The notes under the pieces: model-generated
What the model was told of the DNA's origin: nothing
The model's input: the letters and a program-made list of their open reading frames with translations, nothing else
Databases searched by the model: none
Assembly: GCA_044464485.1 (NCBI GenBank)
Contig: JBIQLG010000005.1
Span: 1-64,000, forward strand
Source: Terrimesophilobacter sp044464485
Lineage (GTDB): Bacteria > Actinomycetota > Actinomycetes > Actinomycetales > Microbacteriaceae
DNA length: 64,000 bases
Direction: 5' to 3'
Program-made: the position numbers and the translations under genes
Part shown: positions 16,576 through 24,746 of the stretch, piece after piece
Layout of the letters: each line of letters starts with the position of its first letter
Position numbering within the stretch: position 1 is the first letter of the stretch

Positions 16576-16956
16576 ATGCCCACCGGCAAGGTCAAATTCT
16601 ACGATGACGAAAAAGGCTTCGGCTTCATTACGTCCGATGAAGGCCAGGAAGTCTTTCTGCACGCTTCCGCGTTGCCCGCGGGCGTGACGGTGAAGGCTGG
16701 AACGAAGCTCGAGTTCGGCATCGCGGATGGCAAACGTGGAGCACAAGCGCTGTCGGTGCGCGTGATCGAAGCGCCGCCGAGCCTCACTCGCATGAATCGT
16801 AAACCGGCGGATGACATGGCCGTGATCGTGGAAGACCTCGTGAAGGTTCTCGACGGCATCGGTTCGAACCTCAAGCGCGGGCGCTACCCGGACAACGCGC
16901 ACTCGCGCAAGATTGCGTCAATGCTGCGCAAGGTGGCGGACGAACTGGATGCGTGA
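16576..16956 (+). CDS. Cold-shock domain protein with C-terminal extension
   Basis: The N-terminal 65 residues form a cold-shock OB fold with RNP1 (KGFGFI) and RNP2 (VFLHAS), which binds single-stranded nucleic acid. A helical extension of about 60 residues follows (MAVIVEDLVKVLDGIG, RKIASMLRKVADELD), as in the longer actinobacterial CspB proteins. GAAAGAGG precedes the ATG. The next gene (DUF3027) starts eight bases inside it, so they are probably coupled. Confidence 0.92.
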   Translation: MPTGKVKFYDDEKGFGFITSDEGQEVFLHASALPAGVTVKAGTKLEFGIADGKRGAQALSVRVIEAPPSLTRMNRKPADDMAVIVEDLVKVLDGIGSNLKRGRYPDNAHSRKIASMLRKVADELDA

Positions 16957-17635
16957 ACCAACCGCCGCGGATCTCTCGCGAGCACGTGAGGCTCTTCTGG
17001 AAATCACCGCGGCAGAGACGATCGGTGAGCCGGCAGGTTTCCGTGAGGAATCCGACGGGGTCACAACCGTATATTTCGACACCACCATGAAGGGTTACGT
17101 CGGGTGGAAGTGGACGGTGAGTCTGGTTCACCTTGACGGCGCTGAGCCGTCGGTGTTGGAAACGGAGCTCACGCCCGCGGAAGGCGCGCTCCTTGCGCCC
17201 GAATGGATTCCCTGGTCGGAGCGTCTTGCGGACTACAAAGAATTGCAGGCCGAGCGCGCTCGCGATGGCGCAATGGATGACGGTCCCGACGATGAGCTGG
17301 ATGACGGGCTCGACGATGATGATGACGATGGTCTCGACGATGAGCTGGATGACGACGCGCTCGATGACGATGACCACGACGATGACGACGATGACAGCGA
17401 CGATGACGATTTCGATGACGACGGGGCCCTCCTGCACAGCGGCGACCTCGACGGCGTCGACATTGACTCGCTCGACGAGTCGGAAGTTTCTGAAGCCTCA
17501 GCGCTGTCGGCGGTGAGTGGTGACAAGTCCGAGAACACCAAGGGCGAGCCCGACGACGCAGGTCCACAGCCACCAGTCAAGGCCCGCCGAGCGCAGCGGT
17601 CCAAGAAACAGCAGCAGCACGACGAGGCCGAGTAG
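16949..17635 (+). CDS. DUF3027 family protein with an acidic low-complexity tail
   Basis: The first 110 residues match the actinobacterial DUF3027 family (ITAAETIGEPAGFREESD, GYVGWKWTVSLV, LAPEWIPWSERL). From residue about 107 the protein becomes a run of Asp-rich repeats (about 60 residues, mostly Asp), then a Ser/Glu part and a basic KKQQQH tail. The start at 16949 overlaps the cold-shock gene. The last 138 bases overlap the gene of the DUF2530 protein on the opposite strand, so both tails are constrained by one sequence. In mycobacteria DUF3027 lies next to serC; here an 11-kb island intervenes. Function is unknown. Confidence 0.85.
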   Translation: MREPTAADLSRAREALLEITAAETIGEPAGFREESDGVTTVYFDTTMKGYVGWKWTVSLVHLDGAEPSVLETELTPAEGALLAPEWIPWSERLADYKELQAERARDGAMDDGPDDELDDGLDDDDDDGLDDELDDDALDDDDHDDDDDDSDDDDFDDDGALLHSGDLDGVDIDSLDESEVSEASALSAVSGDKSENTKGEPDDAGPQPPVKARRAQRSKKQQQHDEAE

Positions 17636-17731
17636 CCACAGAACGAGGCCGACGAGCATGGCCTTGCGGTCATCCGTCTTCACTGGTTCGGGGTCGGGGC
17701 GACGCTCCGAGTCCTTCAGCCACAGTCGCAT
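17498..17731 (-). CDS. DUF2530-like small membrane protein
   Basis: The protein is 77 residues with an N-terminal cytoplasmic segment (RRPDPEPVKTDDRKAMLVG) and two helices (about 26-45 and 50-69). This pattern and its position beside DUF3027 match DUF2530. The 3' end overlaps the end of DUF3027 by 138 bases in antisense. Despite the overlap it looks real: the paired helices, the ATG start and the PVKTDDRKAMLVGLVLW motif are consistent with the family. Confidence 0.75.
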   Translation of the reverse strand: MRLWLKDSERRPDPEPVKTDDRKAMLVGLVLWLLGLVVLLLFLGPLRSAGLDWWLWTCVVGLALGVLGLVTTHRRQR

Positions 17732-17842
17732 TGCTACAGATTACCGGTCGCATTTGCGCGTATGAAGCGCGCGCGGCACTCGCGGGCCGCGTCGCCTGAC
17801 CGCGTGACCGCGCGGGCGCCGCCCGTGGCGGCGTCGGTGAAC

Positions 17843-18100
17843 CTACGCTTCGCGCTGCTCGTTGAGTCTCGTGAGCGCTTCGGTGATGTCCATCTCCGAG
17901 GGCGAAAAAGCCAGAACCCGGTCATCCTTCACCAGGTAGATCCGGTTCGATCGACCGCCACCGGGGAGGAAGGAGCATGCAGCGGGCCCGGCAGCCCCAT
18001 CCCAGGAGTCCACTTTGGCTGCGATCTCGGCATCACCGCGGCCGAGCAGCCATTCGCGCAGAACTTGTCGCGCGCGAGAGATCTCGTCATTCTCGTTCAC
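17843..18100 (-). CDS. Putative immunity protein of the Tox-PL-like toxin
   Basis: The 85-residue protein starts at GTG 18100, overlapping the stop of the toxin gene by four bases (GTGA). Such coupling is typical of toxin-immunity pairs. Sequence features are a helical N-terminus (EISRARQVLREWLLGRGD), a beta-like middle (RSNRIYLVKDDRVLAFSPSE) and a short C-terminal helix. No known immunity family was recognised, so the role rests on position and size. It is the last gene of the leftward arm. Confidence 0.6.
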   Translation of the reverse strand: MNENDEISRARQVLREWLLGRGDAEIAAKVDSWDGAAGPAACSFLPGGGRSNRIYLVKDDRVLAFSPSEMDITEALTRLNEQREA

Positions 18101-19113
18101 AGGTCGACACCCTTCCAGATGCTCGTGCTGCCCGGTGCCCGGGTCGCGAGTTGAGCGTTCCATATTTTCATCGGATACGGGGGCGGCCATGGCTGCAAGC
18201 GGCCCAGCTGACCGTCCGCCCACCAGATTCTCCCGCTACCATCCACGAAAGCATTGAACCAATGGCCTCCGGCGGCTCTCGGATCTCTCCCGGCGAGAAG
18301 CATATTCGGGCCCGCGTCCCAGTCGACACCGATGATCGCCACGCTGCCCGGCGGCAGCTTTCCGAGTTCGATGCCGATTCGGGAATACGCATGTGCGGTG
18401 AATGCGGACGAGTTCGCCTCCATTTCCTCCGGCGTGGTCCCTGGAGTCACCGGCGGATTGGAGAACGCCTTTGGCGACGGAATTTCGAGTGCATCCCACA
18501 TCTCGTTGAACTCACCTGGGTCACCCGACCCGCCCGTGTCGCCCAGCGCGGGGAGCGTGTTGCGCCCGTGGAAGACATCGGCGAACGAGCGAGCATTCGA
18601 CCCGCAATTGTTGTGCCAGGTCTCCGACGCGCTCGAGTAGAAGTGGGGGTTCAGATCTTCGATCCACTCGTCGGGATGCCCTGGGCCAGACATTCCCACC
18701 GCGTCGGCGAGTTTTCGTCGTATGGCTTCGCCCGGGTCGCGATATCGTCCAGGTTCCGTGTTCGGCGGAATGCTGTATCCCAGTGCCGGATCCGCAGGCG
18801 GCCACCCCGCGATGTTCGCCTCCGCAATCGATTGAACGGAACCGCGCACTCCGGCGCCGCCGTGTGCAAGAAAATCCGCGAATCGCTGGGCGTCGTCCCG
18901 GACCGCCGACATCGACTCCGTGACCGCGTCAAGGCTCGATTGCAGCTCGAACAATCGGGCGGAGACGCCGTGACCGTCCTCGCCGAGTGCGTTTGCTTGG
19001 GCGGCAAGCTGCCGAGCTCTACGCTGCGCGTGGATGAGCACTTGCATCGGCTGTGCGGCTTCGTCGGCGAGGCCGCGAATCGCTGCCGCGAGCTGCTGGA
19101 GTTGCGACGTCAT
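18097..19113 (-). CDS. Putative type VII effector: helical N-domain plus papain-fold glutamine-deamidase-like toxin
   Basis: The protein is 338 residues. Residues 1-100 are a long helical region like WXG/LXG targeting domains. Residues about 150-338 resemble the Tox-PL papain-fold domain (glutamine deamidase type): C170 in HNNCGSNA, H284 in GGHWFNAFVDG and D300 in WWADGQ give the Cys-His-Asp triad with the conserved Gln two residues after the Asp. Such toxins modify a glutamine in a host or competitor protein. The gene is overlapped by a small downstream gene and preceded by two small Esx-sized genes. No signal peptide is present, consistent with non-Sec export. The domain call is from motif spacing, not a profile search. 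Confidence 0.65.
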   Translation of the reverse strand: MTSQLQQLAAAIRGLADEAAQPMQVLIHAQRRARQLAAQANALGEDGHGVSARLFELQSSLDAVTESMSAVRDDAQRFADFLAHGGAGVRGSVQSIAEANIAGWPPADPALGYSIPPNTEPGRYRDPGEAIRRKLADAVGMSGPGHPDEWIEDLNPHFYSSASETWHNNCGSNARSFADVFHGRNTLPALGDTGGSGDPGEFNEMWDALEIPSPKAFSNPPVTPGTTPEEMEANSSAFTAHAYSRIGIELGKLPPGSVAIIGVDWDAGPNMLLAGRDPRAAGGHWFNAFVDGSGRIWWADGQLGRLQPWPPPYPMKIWNAQLATRAPGSTSIWKGVDL

Positions 19114-19454
19114 CAGGTTTTCGTGCGCTCCGTCGTTCTCCGCAGCTCTTCTTCCCTGCGTTCGGCCTCTCTCGCCTTCGCCTCGAAGTCACGAGCGAGC
19201 GCGGTCGCAGCGCGTGATGCCGAGGTGCCGGCAACCGCTGCGGTGCGACTTTGTGACTCTGCGTGTGCGATCGCGTCGCTTATTCGCCGGTCTGTGCCGG
19301 TGGCCGACCCGCCTATCGCATCATTGATGGCGCTGCGTACCCGAGTGAAAACGGAACCCAATTCCTCCACATGCGCGACGATGCGTTGGATTTCGCTCGC
19401 GAGTGACTCCGCTTGTGCGCTCTGTTGGCGCAATCGGTCGCCCTCGGATGCCAC
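19113..19454 (-). CDS. Coiled-coil protein, possible effector partner
   Basis: The protein is 113 residues and almost entirely helical, Ala/Glu/Arg-rich with heptads (LASEIQRIVAHVEELGSVFTRVRS, then AREAERREEELRR). Its size and fold fit the small partner proteins that pair with LXG-type effectors in type VII systems. It lacks a WXG motif. It lies four bases from the upstream Esx-like gene and ends one base into the toxin gene. A role as chaperone or co-secreted partner is inferred from position. Confidence 0.6.
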   Translation of the reverse strand: MASEGDRLRQQSAQAESLASEIQRIVAHVEELGSVFTRVRSAINDAIGGSATGTDRRISDAIAHAESQSRTAAVAGTSASRAATALARDFEAKAREAERREEELRRTTERTKT

Positions 19455-19458
19455 GGCG

Positions 19459-19722
19459 TCAGATGCTGCTCGCGTACTGCTGTGCAGTCTGCGCCGCGGT
19501 CTGGAGCGCCTGTGCCGCCTTTTCCACGGCAGCGGATGCCTCGGTCAGCGCAGACACGACCTTTTGGTCTGCGTTCTGGGCGCTTCCGCCGATGAGAGAG
19601 CTCACCTGGTTCACTTGCTGCTTGAACCCCTTCGCAAAATTGCTGAGCTCACCACTGGACTGTTTCGCCTGTTGCGCAATGCCGCTGACGGATTGCTTGA
19701 GACCACTGAGCTGCGACGCCAT
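19459..19722 (-). CDS. Esx-sized small helical protein without WXG
   Basis: The 87-residue protein has two Gln/Ser/Ala-rich helices (about 5-38, 50-83) joined by a GGSAQNADQ turn where WXG100 proteins carry WXG. There is no Trp at all. The C-terminus QYASSI is unlike the YxxxE export signal. The size, helical hairpin shape and position between an SH3 membrane gene and the toxin genes suggest a secreted Esx-like protein or structural subunit. Start ATG 19722 follows GGAGTGAC. Confidence 0.65.
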   Translation of the reverse strand: MASQLSGLKQSVSGIAQQAKQSSGELSNFAKGFKQQVNQVSSLIGGSAQNADQKVVSALTEASAAVEKAAQALQTAAQTAQQYASSI

Positions 19723-19804
19723 GTCACTCCTCCGAATTGAATATCACTCAGCGTATTGGTGCCACCACGGGGGCGCAACAATGCGCCAGGCGCCGGGCGC
19801 GCGC

Positions 19805-20584
19805 TCAGCAGGAGGGCAGGAGATATTGGCGTCCATCCGGTTGAAGAATTGCCGCGGAGACGTACCCGTTGGCGAGCTTGTACCAGACGTCGGTGGTGCC
19901 GAGCGCATCGGAGATTCGCTCGCCCTGAGTGACGCATTCGATGATGACGCTCACGTTGTTCTCCACGCCGCCCGTGCGCGGTGATTTCGTGGTCGGCAGC
20001 GACCGAACGTTTGCGCCGGTCGAGGAGACGACGGTGCCGTGCACGGGAGCCTGAGCGGTCGGTGGGGTGGTGTGCGACGGCGTGGGTGATGGCTCCGGTG
20101 TATGAACGGGAGTCGTGACCGCAGTGTCTTCGGCCTGCACGGGCTCATTCGAATCCGAATTCTGCGGCGAATCGTCGAATTCGGCTGAGATGTAGTACGA
20201 GCTCTGGTTCGCCAGGTTCTGACTCACCACCATGATGCCCCCGACGAGTGCGCACACAGCGACGAATCCCACGGCAACGGTGATGATCTTGCCGCGTCGG
20301 GTCGACCAGAACGCAGACGCCGCCGTCATCACGCCGCTTAAGGCGCCCGGCTGTCTCGTCTTCTGGGGCGACGCGGCCCGATGCGGCTCGCGTGGCGTCG
20401 TTTCCGATGCCGTTGCGGAGGCTGACGGCGGGGATCCCACCGGGCGCCCACCGGGTGGTGGCGGAGGGGCGGGAGGCGGTGCCCCGGGCGGTGGCGGTGG
20501 TTCGGGAACTGGCGGAACGGAACGCGCCGACTCCTTGGATCGCCCAGCAGGTGGCGGTGGTGGTGGAGGCGGCGGCATGCTCAC
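19805..20584 (-). CDS. Proline-rich membrane protein with extracellular SH3-like domain
   Basis: The protein is 259 residues. An N-terminal polyproline region comprises about 50 residues. A membrane helix lies at about 99-120 (GKIITVAVGFVAVCALVGGIMVV). The exported part has a Thr/Pro linker (about 156-180) and a C-terminal SH3b-like fold (residues about 183-255; TGANVRSLPT, ISDALGTTDVWYKLANGYVSAAIL) that often binds peptidoglycan. It is the first gene of the leftward arm, diverging from the FtsK-type ATPase. It may link the secretion apparatus to the cell wall; that is inference. GTG 20584 or ATG 20578 are both possible starts. Confidence 0.75.
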   Translation of the reverse strand: MSMPPPPPPPPPAGRSKESARSVPPVPEPPPPPGAPPPAPPPPPGGRPVGSPPSASATASETTPREPHRAASPQKTRQPGALSGVMTAASAFWSTRRGKIITVAVGFVAVCALVGGIMVVSQNLANQSSYYISAEFDDSPQNSDSNEPVQAEDTAVTTPVHTPEPSPTPSHTTPPTAQAPVHGTVVSSTGANVRSLPTTKSPRTGGVENNVSVIIECVTQGERISDALGTTDVWYKLANGYVSAAILQPDGRQYLLPSC

Positions 20585-20780
20585 GTCTTGAAGCTAGCAA
20601 TGACCATTCATTTCTGGCAAGCCCGCCTGCCGCACTGGGGTCGCGAGGGTGACAGAAGTGCCGAGAGACGCGATCCTGAATTGCGGTGGCTCAGAGCGGA
20701 GTCTCCACGATATGCTTACGGCGAAGTCACATTCCCGATAGTTTCTCATTTGCCGACGTCGCCACTCTAGGGGTTCCGCA
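20585..20780. promoter_or_regulatory. Divergent promoter region of the secretion-like locus
   Basis: The 196 bases separate the two arms of the locus. A relatively AT-rich segment at 20705-20770 must hold the rightward promoter, but no clear -35/-10 pair or operator could be picked out. The rightward gene starts with TTG, behind AGGGG at 20769-20773. Confidence 0.4.
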
Positions 20781-23700
20781 TTGTCTTCGAAGCCGTACGA
20801 CGCCTCCAGAAAGATCTTTTTTGGCGGAACGGACTCCAAAGGCTCTCTCGGCGCGGATGCGCCACCGAATTCGCCCGCACGAACCGCTTCGGGAGGCACG
20901 ACTCCGGTCATCCCCGTGCCGCCGTGGAAGAAGAACTCCTCGGAGGGCGTGGAGTTCGCCCGGCCCAACCCTCAGGCCGGAGTCGTGGTCGACGTCGGGG
21001 AGCTTGAGGCGCGAATCGACCGGAATCTCACCAAGCTCAGGGCCGATGTCGCGGGGCTGAACGAGCGGTTCGCGATGCTGAACGCCATCCTTCCTTCATC
21101 GAAGAACACCGCGCTCACCGAAAGCGCGTCGACGCTCAACACCGAGCGTGCTCGCATCGAAGCCAAGATCGCGGAATTGGAGGGAGCGAGCGATGAGCGC
21201 CACCGCGCGGCAATGGCAAGTGCGAACCAGGACGTTGATCGTCTCGCGGCCGCGCTCGCTCCCTTTGGCGCCGGAACCGGCTGGAACGCGGATAATTGGG
21301 AGGATCTGGCCGCTACGGTAACGGTCTCCGATCACTTCCGCGTGGGCGGCGTACTTCACGGCGGACAGGAGTTTCCCGCCCTTGCCCCCCTCGCTCCCGG
21401 CGCCGGCTGGTACATAGAAGGTGATGCGGCAGCCGGTCAGGCACTGCTCTTCTCCACGGTGCTGAGAATTGTGGCGACGGCACCGGTGACGAATCTCGCC
21501 ATTGAGACTTTCGACCCGAAGATGTCCGCCGCGCTCGGTCCGCTCGCCCCACTGAGAAACATTCATGGTGGAGCGTTCCCCCCGCCGCAGACCCAAAGCG
21601 ATGCCTTCTCCCGTCGCGTCGAGGCGATCACGGCTCAGGCATCCCTCAATGCCGAGCGCGTTGTCTCCGGCGGGGCGCGGTCTCTCACCGAGCTGTGGCG
21701 AGGTCAGAGCTCACCAGAGGGAACATTGAACGTCATCGCGGTGCTGGACTATCCGTACGGCATCGACGAATCGGCACAGCGAGCTCTCGTGAAACTCGCG
21801 GCGCTCGGTCCGGCTGCCGGCGCGATCGTGATCGTTCAGGATTCCGGCTCCTCCCCGGCGACCGATCGCGTTCTCCAGAGCGACCTGAAACACGAGCTGC
21901 TGCGTGTTCGCACCGATGGGCGCACGGTTTCCGCAGAGGGTTTTCCGCAGCACGTCGTCGCCACGTGCGATGACCTGCCCTCCAGTGATGTCGTGAGCAC
22001 GATTCTTCGCGCCGTGAAGGACAGGGCGCAGCAGAGCGTTCACACGGTCCTCCCGCTCGAGGAACTGCTGGGCGACGAGATCCAGGCACCGTGGCAGCAC
22101 TCGGCGATCCACGCGCTTGAGGCCACGATCGGTCGATCCGGCAAGGAAGACCTCGAGCTCGTTCTGGGCACCTCGACCCCGCCGCACGCTTTCGCGCTCA
22201 TCGGCGGTGCGACGGGTACCGGCAAGTCGAATCTGCTCCTGGCGATCATCTATTCGCTCGCGCTCAAATACAGCCCGAGCCAATTGGGGATGTATCTGCT
22301 CGACTTCAAACAAGGGCTCGAATTCACGCAGTTCGATGCGAACCCGGACGGCACGGGCTGGCTGCCGCACGTGAGAATTCTCAGCCTTGAATCCGATCAG
22401 CAATTCGGCACCGCGGTGCTGGAGGATGTCGTGGCCGAAATCGGTCGGCGGGCCGGCCTGTTCAAGGATGCCGGGGACTACAAGAGCTACGACCAGTACG
22501 TCGCCGGAACGGGAGCGAGTCTCGAGCGCCTTCTCATCGTCATCGATGAGTTTCAGGTGCTGTTCGAGGAGCAGACAGACGCGACAGACTATGCGGTCTC
22601 CTTGCTCGAAACGATCATCCGACAGGCGAGGGCCTTCGGCGTGCACCTGATCCTGGCTTCTCAAACGACGAGCGGAATCGCGGGTCTGGCGCGAAAAGGC
22701 GACTCGATTTACGGCCAGATCGCGGTTCGAATCTCGCTCAAGAACAACGTTGCGGAGTCACGTGCGATTCTGTCCAACGACAACACGGCGGCGACAACTC
22801 TTGCCGGCAGGGGCGAGGTGATTCTCAACCGGGACTTCGGCATGAATCCGGACCTGTCCAATCAGCGGGGTTTCGTCGCATTCGTGCGCCCAGATGCCTT
22901 CAGAAAAATCCAGCAGCAATTGTGGGATCGTTCCCACGGTGTTCGACCGCTCGTGTTTTTCGGCCGACAGCCGGCACAGTGGGACCTCGAAGAATTGCGC
23001 CGGCTGCAACCCGGCAGAGAAACACTCGACTTGTGGGTGGGTCGCCCCATCACGACGGATCGCAGCCCGGCGACTGTGTCTCTGGCTCGGGAGGTCGATC
23101 AGACGATCGCCATCCTGGGCCCGGACCGGGAACGGAATCCGGTGCTGCCCGGTCTCATCACGAGCATGATCGTTTCTGCAGCGCACCTGCTCGGACCGGG
23201 TGACGAGATTGTGGTTCTCAACGGTTACGGCGACTCCGCGCCCGACTGGCTCTACCCCGCCATCGACCATGTCGAGCGTTGCGGTCTCGGCATCCGAGTA
23301 GTCGCCGCACGCGCTGCCGCGGGGGTGCTTCGCGATGAGCTGGCGCTACGAACCCGAGACTCTGCGGGTCGCGTTTTCGTGGTATCGCTTGCCACGCAGC
23401 GAATTCCCGACCTGGATGTGGAGTCGGGAGTCGACGACACCGCGGCACCGCTCGCCCCTGACGGGGCCGATTCGGATGGCGGACTGCTGCGGATGAACCT
23501 TCCCGCCGGCGAGCGCAACCGGATGTCCGCCGACCCGACGGTTCGAAGCGGCCGGCAGGCGCTGCAGCTGCTCGCGACAGAGGGCGGACTCCGCGGCGTC
23601 AATCTCGTTGCGGCGTGGAACAACGTCAATGGAATCAAGGCGGACCTCGGCTTCGACCATGCGGGAGTGCACACCTACCTCACGGTGGGACTCGGAGGCG

Positions 23701-23858
23701 AGGATCTCAAAGCCGTCACGGGCGAATACCAGCCCCGGGTGCCCGGGTGGCCGCGAGTCGGCGTCGTGGACCGCAATTCGAGCGCCGGTGTTTGGGCCGT
23801 CGTGCCGTTCAGCACGTGGGACAGGGAGTTGCAACAGCGTGCGGAGGCGGCAGAGTGA
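20781..23858 (+). CDS. FtsK/SpoIIIE-domain ATPase (EccC-like, without membrane anchors)
   Basis: The protein is 1025 residues from TTG 20781. Residues 1-75 are a low-complexity linker, about 75-150 a coiled coil (LEARIDRNLTKLRADVAGLNE), about 155-440 an uncharacterised region with Rossmann-like strands (GTLNVIAVLDYPYG), and about 440-720 an FtsK/SpoIIIE motor. Walker A is GATGTGKS (476-483) and Walker B IVIDE with D589-E590. The LILASQT motif follows. A second, poorer P-loop-like module may occupy the C-terminus. There are no transmembrane helices, unlike EccC and EssC. It likely drives substrate export, with the downstream 578-residue membrane protein as anchor. It overlaps the next gene by four bases (GTGA). 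Confidence 0.85.
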   Translation: MSSKPYDASRKIFFGGTDSKGSLGADAPPNSPARTASGGTTPVIPVPPWKKNSSEGVEFARPNPQAGVVVDVGELEARIDRNLTKLRADVAGLNERFAMLNAILPSSKNTALTESASTLNTERARIEAKIAELEGASDERHRAAMASANQDVDRLAAALAPFGAGTGWNADNWEDLAATVTVSDHFRVGGVLHGGQEFPALAPLAPGAGWYIEGDAAAGQALLFSTVLRIVATAPVTNLAIETFDPKMSAALGPLAPLRNIHGGAFPPPQTQSDAFSRRVEAITAQASLNAERVVSGGARSLTELWRGQSSPEGTLNVIAVLDYPYGIDESAQRALVKLAALGPAAGAIVIVQDSGSSPATDRVLQSDLKHELLRVRTDGRTVSAEGFPQHVVATCDDLPSSDVVSTILRAVKDRAQQSVHTVLPLEELLGDEIQAPWQHSAIHALEATIGRSGKEDLELVLGTSTPPHAFALIGGATGTGKSNLLLAIIYSLALKYSPSQLGMYLLDFKQGLEFTQFDANPDGTGWLPHVRILSLESDQQFGTAVLEDVVAEIGRRAGLFKDAGDYKSYDQYVAGTGASLERLLIVIDEFQVLFEEQTDATDYAVSLLETIIRQARAFGVHLILASQTTSGIAGLARKGDSIYGQIAVRISLKNNVAESRAILSNDNTAATTLAGRGEVILNRDFGMNPDLSNQRGFVAFVRPDAFRKIQQQLWDRSHGVRPLVFFGRQPAQWDLEELRRLQPGRETLDLWVGRPITTDRSPATVSLAREVDQTIAILGPDRERNPVLPGLITSMIVSAAHLLGPGDEIVVLNGYGDSAPDWLYPAIDHVERCGLGIRVVAARAAAGVLRDELALRTRDSAGRVFVVSLATQRIPDLDVESGVDDTAAPLAPDGADSDGGLLRMNLPAGERNRMSADPTVRSGRQALQLLATEGGLRGVNLVAAWNNVNGIKADLGFDHAGVHTYLTVGLGGEDLKAVTGEYQPRVPGWPRVGVVDRNSSAGVWAVVPFSTWDRELQQRAEAAE

Positions 23859-24235
23859 GCAAGTACGAGGAGTATTGTGCCGCGATTCAACTCGTGACCG
23901 ATGGGCCGGGAACGCACGAGCGGGAGCGCGAGGCGATCGCGGCCGAGGGACGAGACGAACTCGACGCGGCTCTGCGGCGCGACCGCGAGGTGCAAGCGCG
24001 ATGGTCGGACTGCGATCGCGGGAGTCGCGAGGTGGGCATGCGCATCCGCAAGCTTTCCGACTTCGTGGGCGCGACTCAGGACGCGTATGCGCCCCCTGCC
24101 GCACCGTGGTACCTTGACCGGATTGAGTCAGAGCTCGCCGCGATGGAGAAGGATGTGCAGCAACTCGAATCCGCAATGGACTGGGTGAATCGTGCGCGGC
24201 GACAGGTCAGCGCTGAACTGGGCAAGATTCAGTAG
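23855..24235 (+). CDS. Small coiled-coil protein of the secretion-like locus
   Basis: The protein is 126 residues from GTG 23855, overlapping the ATPase stop. It is charged and helical (ELDAALRRDREVQARW, DRIESELAAMEKDVQQLESAMDWV) and without a signal peptide or membrane helix. No family was recognised. Translational coupling to the FtsK-type ATPase suggests a partner or adaptor. Confidence 0.7.
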   Translation: MSKYEEYCAAIQLVTDGPGTHEREREAIAAEGRDELDAALRRDREVQARWSDCDRGSREVGMRIRKLSDFVGATQDAYAPPAAPWYLDRIESELAAMEKDVQQLESAMDWVNRARRQVSAELGKIQ

Positions 24236-24243
24236 GAAGATGC

Positions 24244-24714
24244 ATGGTGGACTCTGACGGAATTCTGAGGCGACGCAAACGCCTGGGCGGCACGACGAGG
24301 ATGGATCTATCCACGTCGGCGCCGGCGAAGCGTGCGGTCGTCGACCCCACGATCGCGGCTCAACGCCGATTCACCCGACCGCACGAAATCCAGGAGGCGC
24401 TGAAGCAACTGGACTCGACGACCGATCCGATCGCGCGCAAGGAAATCGCCGACTGGATTGAGGAGGTGTACGAAGCGTACGGCGCGCGTGACGTCGTGGG
24501 CCTTTTCGGCCACTGCTACCTCGGAGACGGGCACATCGACCACGCCGTCGGACTCACCGGTGAGATCGTCACGCACTTCTATCCGAATGACACCGTACCG
24601 GCGATGTACGAAAGCGCGCGTCCGCTCGCGCGCACGGAACAATACGCGTACATCGAGATTTATGCCGATGGCATGGTCCTTCCGATCAGGCCAGACGGAT
24701 CCGCAGCAATTTGA
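24244..24714 (+). CDS. Hypothetical cytosolic protein of the secretion-like locus
   Basis: The protein is 156 residues, with a basic start (LRRRKRLGGTTRMDL), a helical middle (IQEALKQLDSTTDPIARKEIADWIEEVYEAY) and a beta-rich end (GHCYLGDGHIDHAVGL, YAYIEIYADGMVLPI). There are no membrane segments. It lies between the coiled-coil gene and the membrane protein, 8 and 32 bases away. No family was recognised. Confidence 0.65.
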   Translation: MVDSDGILRRRKRLGGTTRMDLSTSAPAKRAVVDPTIAAQRRFTRPHEIQEALKQLDSTTDPIARKEIADWIEEVYEAYGARDVVGLFGHCYLGDGHIDHAVGLTGEIVTHFYPNDTVPAMYESARPLARTEQYAYIEIYADGMVLPIRPDGSAAI

Positions 24715-24746
24715 CCCGATAGAGCAAACAGACAGCAAGGAACGTT

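Noticed and set aside
17233..17673. Ser-rich minus-strand frame
   Set aside because: It is the reverse of the Asp-rich repeats of DUF3027.
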